64,000 bases of DNA, taken from positions 1 through 64,000 of the forward strand of contig NZ_JAJOZS010000002.1 of NCBI RefSeq assembly GCF_021168555.1, written 5' to 3'. The DNA comes from Stenotrophomonas sp. MMGLT7. GTDB taxonomy: Bacteria; Pseudomonadota; Gammaproteobacteria; Xanthomonadales; Xanthomonadaceae. The notes under the pieces were generated by a model. The model was given only the letters and a program-made list of their open reading frames with translations. It did not search any database and had not been told where the DNA came from. Shown here one piece after another: positions 1 to 9,600 of the stretch. Each line of letters starts with the position of its first letter. Within the stretch, counting starts at the first letter, position 1. Both the position numbers and the translations under genes were made by a program.

Positions 1-125
1 CGGGCTGCGATGGGAGCAGGGAGTGCGGCGCCCCTGACTCCTACACGTGCTCAGGCACTGCGACTGAACGGGCTGCCGCACTCCGCTCTCGCCTCCAAAT
101 CTAACGGCTGGAAAGACACAAGCGA

Positions 126-216
126 CTGTAGGAGCGACTGTAGGAGCGACTGTAGGAGCGACTTCAGTCGCGATGGGGCTCTACCGGGAAAGCCCCATCG
201 CGAAGTCGCTCCTACA
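126..216. repeat. GTAGGAGCG palindrome with a tandemly triplicated end
   Basis: The left arm carries three head-to-tail copies of the 12-mer CTGTAGGAGCGA (126-137, 138-149, 150-161). It continues into CTTCAGTCGCGATGGGGCT, and the right arm is AGCCCCATCGCGAAGTCG followed by CTCCTACA. This is the first of six related palindromes in the window (others near 13872, 20709, 38290, 38932 and 51518). Elements headed by GTAG are known as REP/SMAG repeats in Stenotrophomonas and relatives. The right arm has lost a few bases of the usual GACTGAAGTCGC core. Confidence 0.85.
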
Positions 217-240
217 GGCCATACCGCCGCAAACGCCGGC

Positions 241-1557
241 TCAGCGGCGCAGGTGGTCGGGCAGCGCCGCTTGCAGGGTCGCCGTCTCCCGCTGATCGAG
301 CGCGGGAACCTGCAGATGGCGGCCATCGCCGCTGACGGCGGGCACCCGCGCCGGGCTGCGCAGCGCATCCGGCAGCCTGGCCAGTGCCGCCGGCACCTCG
401 CCCACGCTGTCCGCGTTCTCGCGCAGCCAAAGGGCCGCGCCGGTCAGCCGCAACTGCGCGGCCACGTCCTGCGCCCGCGCCTGGTAAGTGCCATGGGCCG
501 GTGCGGCAATCGACGACAGGATGCAGCCTATGGCATTGCTCGCGCATTCCAGGCGCAGCAGCGAAGTGGCCTGCAATGGCGGGACCACCCGGACGTCGGC
601 GGCGATCGCCTGCCCGGCCGGCTCGCCGCAGGGCCATGCCATCAGCGGGGCATTGATCGCGCGGGTCCGCTCGGCGTCGTAGAAAAGGGCGGTCCAGAGA
701 TCGGGATCGGGATCCCTAGTCATCGTCTCCAGGCCTGCGCGGACCAGCCGGGCCTCACCGCGCATGGGTTCGCACAGGCGGATCTCGTCTACCTGCAGCG
801 GCTGCAGGGCCGCGGCGCAGGACTGCGGCACAGCCTGCTGCCGCGGCAGTTCCGCCGCCATCCGGCCCAGCAGGCGCGCCCCGGAGGCGAGCTGGTATGC
901 AGCGAACATGCTGACCAGCAGGTTGTCGCTCTGGGACAGCAGCGGCCGCCACCCGGCGATCTGTGAGCACACGCCGGTCATCGCCTCCTGGTGGCGGCCA
1001 TCGACGAACGCCAGCGCCGCCCCGAACAAGGGCAGGCGCACGCCCTGCAATGCCGGGAAAGGCGTGCCGATGCCCATCGGGAACGGATTGCGGTAATGGC
1101 CGTATCCCGCGATCGCGGCTGCCCTGCCGGCCACCGCCGCCTCCGCGGCGAGCCATTGCGCAAAGGCGTCGCGATGCGCCCGCACCTGCGCCAGGCAGTC
1201 GTCCTTGCGCCAGTCGCAACTGGCCTGGGGCGGCGGGGCGGCGACGGACAGCCGCGGCCAGCGCGGGTCGGCCACCGGCTCGAAGGCGAAGGCATCGATG
1301 CCGGGCGGTTGCAGCGCGCGGTAGCGCGCCACGTCGGCGGCGACCAGCCCGTCCCACTCCGACTCCGGAACGTCGTGGTTCAGCAGGTACAGCGCGGCGA
1401 AGGCGTTGCGCCCCGGCGTCGGCTGCGGACGGTCGAGCACGGCCAGCGCCGCGCGGCGCTCGGCAGCGACCGGCCACAGCGCCGAAACGGCATACAGGCC
1501 GACCACGGCAAGCAGCAGGACCGTCGCTCCGACCAGGAACCCACGCACCACCCGCAT
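241..1557 (-). CDS. Hypothetical protein with N-terminal membrane anchor
   Basis: A 438-residue protein that I do not recognise as a named family. Residues about 5-27 form one hydrophobic segment after a basic start (MRVVRGF), so it is probably anchored in the inner membrane with most of the chain in the periplasm. The rest is rich in Ala, Arg and Trp, contains a CDWRKDDC cysteine pair, and shows no catalytic motif I can name. The ATG at 1557 was chosen over two upstream ATGs because a purine-rich AGGGGGAAGGGAT precedes it directly and the hydrophobic segment then begins where expected. It is transcribed away from the DUF502 gene. Function is unknown. Confidence 0.7.
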   Translation of the reverse strand: MRVVRGFLVGATVLLLAVVGLYAVSALWPVAAERRAALAVLDRPQPTPGRNAFAALYLLNHDVPESEWDGLVAADVARYRALQPPGIDAFAFEPVADPRWPRLSVAAPPPQASCDWRKDDCLAQVRAHRDAFAQWLAAEAAVAGRAAAIAGYGHYRNPFPMGIGTPFPALQGVRLPLFGAALAFVDGRHQEAMTGVCSQIAGWRPLLSQSDNLLVSMFAAYQLASGARLLGRMAAELPRQQAVPQSCAAALQPLQVDEIRLCEPMRGEARLVRAGLETMTRDPDPDLWTALFYDAERTRAINAPLMAWPCGEPAGQAIAADVRVVPPLQATSLLRLECASNAIGCILSSIAAPAHGTYQARAQDVAAQLRLTGAALWLRENADSVGEVPAALARLPDALRSPARVPAVSGDGRHLQVPALDQRETATLQAALPDHLRR

Positions 1558-1636
1558 ATCCCTTCCCCCTGCCGGCATCCGATGCCGCGATCCCGCACAG
1601 ATTAGCCGCAGCCGCATTGCCGGCCAACGGCTGTCC

Positions 1637-1642
1637 TACAAT
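1637..1642 (+). promoter_or_regulatory. Possible -10 box for a leaderless DUF502 transcript
   Basis: TACAAT ends six bases before the ATG at 1649. A start site about 7 bases after the -10 would fall on the A of the ATG. The -35 region is not convincing. The same TACAAT-N6-ATG arrangement occurs before bioA. Confidence 0.35.
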
Positions 1643-1648
1643 GCGCGC

Positions 1649-2380
1649 ATGTCGCCCCCCGAATCCGCTGCCTCGCCCTCCCTCCCCCCCGCCCGTCCCT
1701 CGCTGCAACGCCTGTTCCTGACCGGCCTGCTGACGCTGCTGCCGCTGTGGCTGACCTGGGTGGTGGTCAAGTTCGTGTTCGTGCTGCTGTCGGGCATCAG
1801 CAGCCCGATCGTGGTGCCGCTGTCCGAGCGCATCGCCGCCTCGTTCCCGCACTACCTGGGCTGGATCAAGGCGCTGTGGGTGCAGAACACCATCGCCATG
1901 ATCGCCACCCTGCTGGTGGTGCTGGCGGTGGGCATCATGAGCCGCAAGGTAATCGGCCAGCGCCTGCTGCGCTGGTTCGAGGCGATCATGCGCCGCATCC
2001 CGCTGGCCAACATCGTCTACGAGAGCGTGCGCAAGCTGCTGGACATCCTGCAGACCCAGCCGGGCAGCACCCAGCGCGTGGTGCTGATCGACTTCCCGCA
2101 CCGGGACATGAAGTCGGTGGGGCTGGTGACCCGCGTCATCAAGGAACACGGCAGCGGCCGCGAGCTGGCCGCGGTGTACGTGCCGACCACGCCCAACCCG
2201 ACCTCCGGCTACCTGGAGATCGTGCCGGTGGAGATGCTCACCCCCACCGACTGGACCGTGGACCAGGCAATGAGCTTCATCATCTCCGGCGGCGCGGTAT
2301 CGCCCGAGACGGTGCCCTTCACCCGCGCCGGCGAGCGCACGGGCGAACACGAAACGGCGCCCCGTGGCGTCGACCGCTGA
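1649..2380 (+). CDS. DUF502 family membrane protein
   Basis: A 243-residue protein of the DUF502 family, whose biochemical role is not established. Two transmembrane helices are clear (about residues 22-48 and 75-98). They are followed by the family's conserved cytoplasmic part, with RRIPLANIVYESVRKLLD, a Gly-Leu-Val-Thr strand segment and PTTPNPTSGYLEIVP. The start is the ATG directly behind a TACAAT box, and the N-terminus before the first helix is short and Pro/Ser-rich, as in homologues. The stop lies 4 bases before the transporter gene, so the two are probably cotranscribed. Confidence 0.88.
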   Translation: MSPPESAASPSLPPARPSLQRLFLTGLLTLLPLWLTWVVVKFVFVLLSGISSPIVVPLSERIAASFPHYLGWIKALWVQNTIAMIATLLVVLAVGIMSRKVIGQRLLRWFEAIMRRIPLANIVYESVRKLLDILQTQPGSTQRVVLIDFPHRDMKSVGLVTRVIKEHGSGRELAAVYVPTTPNPTSGYLEIVPVEMLTPTDWTVDQAMSFIISGGAVSPETVPFTRAGERTGEHETAPRGVDR

Positions 2381-2384
2381 GGCC

Positions 2385-3161
2385 ATGACCGCGGCCGCAC
2401 GCACGCTCGACGACCGCGCGGTAAGGCTGTTCATCGCGCTGGCGGCGTTCTTCTGCGCCAACGCGGTGCTGGCCGAGTTCATCGGCGTCAAGATCTTCGC
2501 GCTGGAGGACACCCTCGGCATCGCGCCGCTGAACTGGAACCTGTTCGGCCAGACCGGCTCGCTCAGCTTCACCGCCGGCACCCTGCTGTGGCCGCTGGTG
2601 TTCGTGCTGACCGATACCATCAACGAGTTCTTCGGCCGCCGCGGGGTGCAGTTCATCTCCTGGCTGGCGGTGGCGCTGATCGGCTACGGCTTCGTGTTTG
2701 CCTACGCGGCGATCCACCTGGTGCCGGCCGGCTGGTGGGTGGATGCGGCGCAGGCACAGGGCGTGCCGGACTACCAGGCCGCGTTCGCGGCGGTGTTCGG
2801 CCAGGGCCTGTGGACCATCGGCGGCTCGCTGGTGGCGTTCCTGGTCGGCCAGCTGATCGACGTGGCCGTGTTCCACCGCATCCGCCTCGCCACCGGCGAG
2901 AAGCACGTATGGCTGCGCGCCACCGGCTCGACCGCGGTGTCGCAGCTGGTGGACAGCTTCGTGGTGATCTGGATCGCCTTCGTGCTCGGCCCGCAGCAGT
3001 GGCCGACCTCGTTGTTCATGGCGGTGAGCAGCGTCAACTACGTCTACAAGATGCTGTGCGCGATCGCGCTGATCCCGCTGCTGTACCTGATGCGGCGCGG
3101 CATCACCGCCTACCTGGGCCAGGCACGTGCACGGCAGCTGCGCGAGGAAGCCGCGGCCTAG
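2385..3161 (+). CDS. yhhQ: VUT/YhhQ family queuosine precursor transporter
   Basis: A 258-residue multi-pass inner-membrane protein of the VUT (YhhQ) family. E. coli YhhQ imports the queuosine precursors preQ0/preQ1 used in tRNA modification; the substrate here is inferred from the family. Six or more hydrophobic helices are visible. Family signatures include FCANAVLAEFIGVKIF near the N-terminus, the acidic FVLTDTINEFFGRRG segment, GQLIDVAVFHRIR and QLVDSFVVIWIAF. The ATG at 2385, 4 bases after the DUF502 stop, is preferred; an in-frame GTG at 2364 overlaps the upstream gene. No queuosine biosynthesis gene lies nearby. Confidence 0.85.
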   Translation: MTAAARTLDDRAVRLFIALAAFFCANAVLAEFIGVKIFALEDTLGIAPLNWNLFGQTGSLSFTAGTLLWPLVFVLTDTINEFFGRRGVQFISWLAVALIGYGFVFAYAAIHLVPAGWWVDAAQAQGVPDYQAAFAAVFGQGLWTIGGSLVAFLVGQLIDVAVFHRIRLATGEKHVWLRATGSTAVSQLVDSFVVIWIAFVLGPQQWPTSLFMAVSSVNYVYKMLCAIALIPLLYLMRRGITAYLGQARARQLREEAAA

Positions 3162-3258
3162 CGGCAGGCGAAGACACGTCACCACGGCGAGGCTGGCAAA
3201 ACGCCTCACGACGGCGAAGCCGGTCGAAGTCCGCCATGCAAGACTTGTGTTGTGACGA

Positions 3259-3423
3259 GGCGCCGACGGACAGTTGCTCGTGCGTATGCGGCGCGTAGCA
3301 CAGCGAACGGGCGCCGGCCACCTGGCGCATCTCGACGAACGGCAGCGCGGCGTCGCGCCGGAACCGCTGCCGGCCATGTCCGGCGGGCGCGGCGGCGGCC
3401 AGGGGAGACGGGGAAGGCGGCAT
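3259..3423 (-). pseudogene. Remnant of an AraC-family regulator N-terminus
   Basis: From the ATG at 3423 the minus strand encodes about 55 residues containing RRDAALPFVEMRQV and LCYAPHTHEQLSVGA. This matches the start of the cupin-type ligand-binding domain of many AraC-family regulators (pattern: RDPALPF.E.R...CYAPHSHE..SIGA). After SVGA the similarity ends abruptly, with unrelated sequence and then the convergent yhhQ stop 97 bases away. No other frame carries on the domain and no helix-turn-helix is present, so it reads as a truncated decayed gene. The rest of the 3162-3560 gap shows nothing else I can support. Confidence 0.5.
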
Positions 3424-3560
3424 CGGCCAAGCCTACCGCGGCGCGCGGCCCAGGTTCTTCCCCGTTGCATGAATTGCATCGCCTGTCCATGGTCGCCATG
3501 GGTGGCCGCGGGCGGCCGGATCGGGCAAGCTCACCGGCTTGTTCGTTTCCGGAGTAACCG

Positions 3561-5426
3561 ATGCCGTCCCATGCCTTGCGCCTGTTGCCGCTTGCCATTG
3601 CCGCCTTGCTGTCGCTGTCCGCGGCCCCGCCCGCCGAGGCCGCGAAGAAGCAGGCGCAGCGCCCGGCCGCCACGCAGGCGCGGGCGAAGGCCAGGCCCAG
3701 GCCGGCGGCGGCGCCGGTGAAGCAGGACAAGGCCGCCCAGCTCAACCGCCTGTACGACGCCTACTGGGAGGCCTCGCTCAGGCTCAACCCGCTGCAGGCC
3801 ACCTTCCAGGGCGACGACCGCTACAACGACCAGTTGCCCAACTTCCTGTCGGCCGCGTTCCGCCAGCAGTCGCACGACTTCACCGTCGAGTGGCTGGGCA
3901 AGGTCCAGGCCATCGGTGCCGACGGCCTGAGCGGGCAGGACCTGCTCAGCTACGAGATCTTCGTGCGCGACGCCAACAGCGCGCTGCAGGCGGAGAAGTT
4001 CCCCAGCTGGATGATGCCGGTCAACCAGTTCTACAACATCGCCAGCATCGCGGTGATGCTGGGCTCGGGCACCGGCGCGCAGCCGTTCCGCACCGTGCAG
4101 GACTACGACAACTGGTCGCGGCGCTCGCTCGGCATCCCGCCGCTGTTCGACCAGGCCATCGCCAACATGCGCCAAGGCATGGCCGCCGGCGTGGTGCAGC
4201 CGCGCGTGCTGATGGAGAAGGTGCTGCCGCAGCTGGACGCGATCATCAAGCCGAACGCCGAAGAGACACTGTTCTGGACACCGATCCGCAACATGCCGGC
4301 CGACTTCTCCGCCGAGGACAAGGCGCGCATCAGCGCCGAGTACAAGCGCATGATCGAGTACCGGATCATGCCGGCCTATCGCGCCCTGCGCGGCTTCATC
4401 GCCACTCAGTACCTGCCGGCCACGCGCAACAGCGACGGCATGGCCGCCCTGCCCGACGGTGCGGCCTGGTACGCCTACAACGTCCGCCAGAGCACCACCT
4501 CGGACATGACCCCGGCGCAGATCCACCAGATCGGCCTGGACGAGGTGGCGCGCATCCACGGCCAGATCGAGCAGGTCATGCAGCAGGTGAAGTTCCGCGG
4601 TTCGATGCAGAAGTTCTTCAAGTTCATGCAGACCGACAAGCGCTTCACCTTCGCCAACGAGGAGGCGCTGCTGGCGCGCTACCGCGGACTGGAGTCGAAG
4701 GTGAACGCCAGCGTGCCGCGGCTGTTCTCGCTGGTGCCCAAGGCGCCGTTCGAGATCCGCCCGGTCGAGCCGTACCGTGCGCAGTCGGCCGCCGGCGGCT
4801 CGTACATGCGCCCCAGCGGGGACGGCTCGCGCCCGGGCATCTTCTACGTCAACACCTACGACCTGCCCAGCCGCAAGACCTGGGACGCGGAGGACCTGTA
4901 CCTGCACGAGGCCATTCCCGGCCACCACTTCCAGCTCGGCCTGCAGCAGGAGCTGGAGGGGCTGCCCAAGTTCCGCCGCTTCGGCGGCGAGACCGCGTTC
5001 ATCGAGGGCTGGGGGCTGTATGCCGAGTCGCTGGGCAAGGAACTGGGACTGTACGAGGACCCGTACAGCTACTTCGGCTACCTGCAGAACGAGCTGTGGC
5101 GCGCGATCCGGCTGGTGGTGGACACCGGGCTGCACAGCAAGGGCTGGACCCGCCAGCAGGTGATCGACTACATGCTGCACAACTCCGCCTCCAGCCAGAC
5201 CGACGCGGTGGCCGAGGCCGAGCGCTACATGGCCATTCCCGGCCAGGCGCTGGCCTACAAGGTCGGCGAGCTGAAGATCATGCAGCTGCGGCAGCAGGCC
5301 CAGGCCGAACTGGGCGCCGCATTCGACATCCGCGAATTCCATGCCGAGGTTCTCAAGGACGGCTCGGTACCGCTGGACATCCTGCAGGAGAAGATCGAAC
5401 GCTGGATCGCCGCGAAGAAGGGCTGA
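3561..5426 (+). CDS. DUF885 family putative metallopeptidase
   Basis: A 621-residue DUF885 protein, a widespread and mostly uncharacterised zinc-peptidase-like family. Residues 1-27 form a signal peptide ending in AAPPAEA. A basic Ala/Pro/Lys linker to about residue 52 is followed by the family domain beginning LNRLYDAYWEASLRLNPLQAT. The key motif is HEAIPGHH at 449-456, the family version of HExxH with a following GHH, and ETAFIEGWGLYAESLG downstream supplies the usual acidic ligand. The ATG at 3561 follows a GGAGTAACCG ribosome site. It probably acts in the periplasm. The substrate is unknown. Confidence 0.88.
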   Translation: MPSHALRLLPLAIAALLSLSAAPPAEAAKKQAQRPAATQARAKARPRPAAAPVKQDKAAQLNRLYDAYWEASLRLNPLQATFQGDDRYNDQLPNFLSAAFRQQSHDFTVEWLGKVQAIGADGLSGQDLLSYEIFVRDANSALQAEKFPSWMMPVNQFYNIASIAVMLGSGTGAQPFRTVQDYDNWSRRSLGIPPLFDQAIANMRQGMAAGVVQPRVLMEKVLPQLDAIIKPNAEETLFWTPIRNMPADFSAEDKARISAEYKRMIEYRIMPAYRALRGFIATQYLPATRNSDGMAALPDGAAWYAYNVRQSTTSDMTPAQIHQIGLDEVARIHGQIEQVMQQVKFRGSMQKFFKFMQTDKRFTFANEEALLARYRGLESKVNASVPRLFSLVPKAPFEIRPVEPYRAQSAAGGSYMRPSGDGSRPGIFYVNTYDLPSRKTWDAEDLYLHEAIPGHHFQLGLQQELEGLPKFRRFGGETAFIEGWGLYAESLGKELGLYEDPYSYFGYLQNELWRAIRLVVDTGLHSKGWTRQQVIDYMLHNSASSQTDAVAEAERYMAIPGQALAYKVGELKIMQLRQQAQAELGAAFDIREFHAEVLKDGSVPLDILQEKIERWIAAKKG

Positions 5427-5720
5427 TCCGGCCCCCCCGGCAGGCAGCGGCCAGGCCTGCCGTCCCCCCGGGAAGCCGATCGCTTCCAGAGCCAGGCCGC
5501 CGCCGTCGCGGCCGATGCCTGGCTGGCACGTCGATCACTCCCGGGATAGCCGGCCTGCTCGGCGAAGCCTGATGCAGAGGTGGCAAGGTCCGCCGGGCAT
5601 CGATTGCGCCGGCGCATGGCGGCATGGCGGCATGGCGATCGACATGATGACTTCCGGGGGATATCCCCACCCCCATTCATCTGCAAGGATCGATCCATCG
5701 TCACCAGGGGATGCAGGGCC

Positions 5721-6614
5721 ATGCTGGAGATACGCGGGCTTTCCAAGACCTACGCCAACGGCGTGAAGGCACTCGACGGCGTCAGCCTGGACATCCCCCG
5801 CGGCATGTTCGGTCTGCTCGGCCCCAATGGCGCCGGCAAGTCGTCGCTGATGCGGACGCTGGCGACGCTGCAACAGGCCGACTCGGGCAGCGCCACGTTG
5901 AGCGCCGCCGATGGCGCGCGCATCGACGTGCTGCGTGACAAGGACGCGGTGCGCCGCCAGCTCGGCTACCTGCCGCAGGATTTCGGCGTCTACCCGAAGG
6001 TCAGCGCCGCCGACCTGCTGGAGCACTTCGCCATCCTCAAGGGGCTGACCCACAAGGCACAGCGGCGCGAGGTGGTCGATGGCCTGCTGCAACAGGTCAA
6101 CCTGTGGGATGCGCGCAAGCGCCGGCTGGGCACCTATTCCGGCGGCATGCGCCAGCGCTTCGGCATCGCCCAGGCGCTGCTCGGCGACCCGAAGCTGGTG
6201 ATCGTGGACGAGCCCACCGCCGGCCTGGACCCGGAGGAGCGCAATCGCTTCCTCAACCTGCTGGCCGAGATCGGCGAGAACGTGGCGGTGATCCTGTCCA
6301 CCCACATCGTCGAGGACGTGACCGACCTGTGCCCGGCGATGGCGATCATGAACAAGGGCCAGGTACTGCTGACCGGCAGGCCAGGCGATGCCATCGCCGC
6401 GCTCGGCCAGCAGATCTGGCGCAAACAGGTGAGCAAGGCCGCGCTGCCTGGCTACGAGCAGCGCTTCACCGTGCTGTCCACGCGGCTGGTGGCCGGCGCC
6501 CCGGTCATCCACGTGTTTGCCGCCGAGCGGCCGGAAGAAGGCTTCGAGCAGGTCGTCCCGGACCTGGAGGACGTGTACTTCCAGCGCCTGCGCCAGCAGG
6601 CGCGGGCCGCCTGA
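5721..6614 (+). CDS. ABC transporter ATP-binding protein (CcmA/YhaQ type)
   Basis: A 297-residue ABC ATPase. Walker A is GPNGAGKSS (about residues 35-43). The Q-loop is LPQDFGVYP, the signature is YSGGMRQRFGIAQ, Walker B is LVIVDEPTAGLD and the H-loop is ILSTHIVEDV. The C-terminal 80 residues form the extension common in exporters that pair with large ABC-2 permeases. The ATG at 5721 is taken because family homology (MLEIRGLSKTY) begins there. The fused permease-peptidase gene starts 12 bases after its stop, so the two form one unit. A perfect GGGGATATCCCC palindrome at 5657-5668 in the upstream region is a possible operator. Confidence 0.93.
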   Translation: MLEIRGLSKTYANGVKALDGVSLDIPRGMFGLLGPNGAGKSSLMRTLATLQQADSGSATLSAADGARIDVLRDKDAVRRQLGYLPQDFGVYPKVSAADLLEHFAILKGLTHKAQRREVVDGLLQQVNLWDARKRRLGTYSGGMRQRFGIAQALLGDPKLVIVDEPTAGLDPEERNRFLNLLAEIGENVAVILSTHIVEDVTDLCPAMAIMNKGQVLLTGRPGDAIAALGQQIWRKQVSKAALPGYEQRFTVLSTRLVAGAPVIHVFAAERPEEGFEQVVPDLEDVYFQRLRQQARAA

Positions 6615-6626
6615 CGGAGCGCACGG

Positions 6627-9600
6627 ATGATCCTCGAGTTCCTGCGCTTCGAGCTGCGTGAACAATTGCGCTCGCCGCTGTTCTGGCTGCTGGCGCTGCT
6701 GTTCGCGCTGCTCGGCTTCGGCGCCGCCGCCAGCGACTCGGTGCAGTTGGGCGGCAGCATCGGCAACGTCCACCGCAACGCGCCGAGCGTGGTCATCACC
6801 TTCATGGCGATGTTCACCCTGCTCGGACTGCTGGTGACCACGCTGTTCGTCAGCACTGCGCTGCTGCGCGACTTCGAGCTGGGCACCGACGCGCTGGTGT
6901 TCTCAAGCCCGGTGCGGCGGCGCGACTACCTGCTCGGCCGCATCGGCGCCGCGCTGCTGGCCTGCCTGGTGATGTACCTGGTGATCGCCGCCGGCATCTT
7001 CGTCGCCCAGTTCATGCCATGGATCGATGCGGCGCGGCTGGGTCCGGCGACGCTGCGGCCGTACCTGTGGTCGTTCGCGGTGATGGTGGTGCCGAACCTG
7101 CTGTTCACCACCGCGCTGCTTTCGCTGCTGGCGGTGACCTCGCGCAGCATCCTGTGGGTCTACATCGGCGTGATCGTGTTCTTCGTGCTGTATGGCGTGA
7201 GCGCGGCGATGCTCAGGGACATCGACAACATCTGGCTGGCGACGCTGCTCGAACCGATGGGTGGACGCGCGCTGGCACGCACGATCCGCTACTGGTCCGC
7301 CGAGGAACGCAACACCGGCATCCCCGCCATCGGCGGCTACATCCTGGCCAACCGCGCGCTGTGGCTGGCGATGACGGCCATCCTGTTCGCCGCCACCTTC
7401 GCCCTGTTCCGCACCGAGCGCAGCGGCAGCGGCCGGCGCTTCTGGCAGCGGCGCAAGCCGAGCGCCGGCATCGACGCCGTAGCGCCCACCTCGGCCGAGC
7501 GGCCGGCAGCCATGCCCGCGGTCGCTCCGCGCTTCACCGCCGCCACCGCATGGCGGCAGTTGCTGCACCAGGTCCGCTTCGACACCGCCGGGGTGTTCCG
7601 CAGCCTGCCGTTCCTGGTGCTGCTGTTGCTGGGCATCGCCAACTTCGTTCCCTCGGCGCTGTTCCGGCAGAGCCTGTACGGCACCAGCATCTGGCCGGTG
7701 ACCTCGCAGATGCTCGCCGCGCTGCAGGGCAGCTACAGCTTCCTGCTGATCATCATCGTGCTGTTCTATGCCGGCGAGCTGGTGTGGAAGGAGCGTGGCG
7801 CGAGGATCGACGGCATCACCGATGCCACACCGGTGCCGAACTGGGTGCCGCTGCTGGGCAAGTTCCTGGCCCTGGTGCTGGTGATCGCCAGCTTCCAGCT
7901 GGCCGGCGCACTGGCCTCGGTGGCGATCCAGTTGTCCAAGGGCTACACCCGCCTGGAGCCGCTGCTGTACCTGCAGACGCTGGCACTGGACTCGGTCGTC
8001 TACATCCTGATGGGCGGCATGGCACTGGTGCTGCAGGTGCTGAGCAACAACAAGTTCGTCGGCTACGCGCTGCTGGTGCTGGTACTGATCGGGCAATCGG
8101 TGCTGGGCCTGCTCGACTACACCCACAACCTGTACAACTTCGGCAGCTGGCCGATCGCGCCCTATTCGGACATGAACGGCTACGGCCATTTCCTGGCCGG
8201 GCAGCTGTGGTTCCAGGGTTACTGGGGAATGTTCCTGCTGGCACTGCTGTTGTTGTCGGCGGCATTCTGGGGGCGCGGCGTGGACAGCGGCTGGCGCCAG
8301 CGGCTGCGCCTGGCCGGCCAGCGCCTGCACGGGCGCCTGGGCGTCGCGCTGGCGGCGGCGGTGGTGGCGTTCGCCGCGACCGGCGGCTGGCTGTTCTGGA
8401 ACACCAACATTCGCAACGACTTTCGCTCGCCGGAGCAGCAGCTGGACCTGCAGGCGCGCTACGAGCGCGAGTACCGCAAGTACAAGGGCCTGCCGCAGCC
8501 GCGCATCCTGGCCGTGTCGGTCGACATCGACTTGCACCCGGAAACCCGGACCCTGCGCGTGGACGGCCACTACCGGGTGCGCAATCCCCATCCGTCGCCG
8601 ATCGCCGACGTGCACGTGCTTATGGAGGACGACAAGGCGCTGGCCGCGATCGAGCTGGGCGGCGCGAAGCTGGTGCACCACGATGCGCCGCTGGGCGTAC
8701 GCATCTATCGCCTGGAGCGGCCGTTGCAACCGGGCGAGGAGCGCGAGTTCGGCTTCCGCCTGGACTACCGTCCCACCGGCATCACCAACACCGTGGCGCA
8801 GACGCGGATCGTGGGGAACGGCAGCTTCTTCAACAACCGCATGTTCCCCTCGTTCGGCTATGACGAGCGCCTGCAGATCGACAACCGCAACGACCGCCGC
8901 AAGCGCGGGCTGGGCGAACCCAGCCGCATGCCGAAACTCGAAGACCAGGCCGCACGCGCCAATACCTACATCGGCGACGACGCGGACTGGATCGACTTCG
9001 AGACCACCATCTGCACCGCGCCCGACCAGATCGCACTGGCGCCTGGCTACCTGCAGCGCGAGTTCGAGCGTGACGGCCGACGCTGCTTCGCCTACGCGAT
9101 GGACCGGCCGATGCTGGACTTCTACGCCTACCTGTCGGCGCGCTGGGAGGTGAAGAAGGCCCGCTACAAGGACATCCCGATCGAGGTCTACTACGACCCC
9201 AAGCATCCGTACAACGTCGATCGCATGATCGCCTCGGTGCAGAAGTCGCTGGCCTACTACGAGGCCAACTTCACCCCGTACCAGCACCGGCAGGTGCGGA
9301 TCATCGAGTTCCCCGGCTACCAGTCGTTCGCCCAGAGCTTCGCCAACACCATCCCCTACTCCGAGTCGGTCGGCTTCATCGCCGACCTGCGCGACAAGGA
9401 CGACGTGGACTACGTGTTCTACGTGACCGCGCACGAGGTCGCGCACCAGTGGTGGGCGCACCAGGTGATCGGCGCCAACGTGCAGGGCGCGACCATGCTG
9501 TCCGAATCGCTGGCGCAGTACTCGGCGCTGATGGTGATGGAACACGAATACGGCCGCGCGCAGATGCGCCAGTTCCTGAAGACCGAGCTGGACCGCTACC

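Noticed and set aside
3206..3745. Minus-strand protein across the yhhQ-DUF885 gap
   Set aside because: It overlaps the signal peptide codons of the DUF885 gene and has no family similarity. Only the short AraC segment in another frame is credible.
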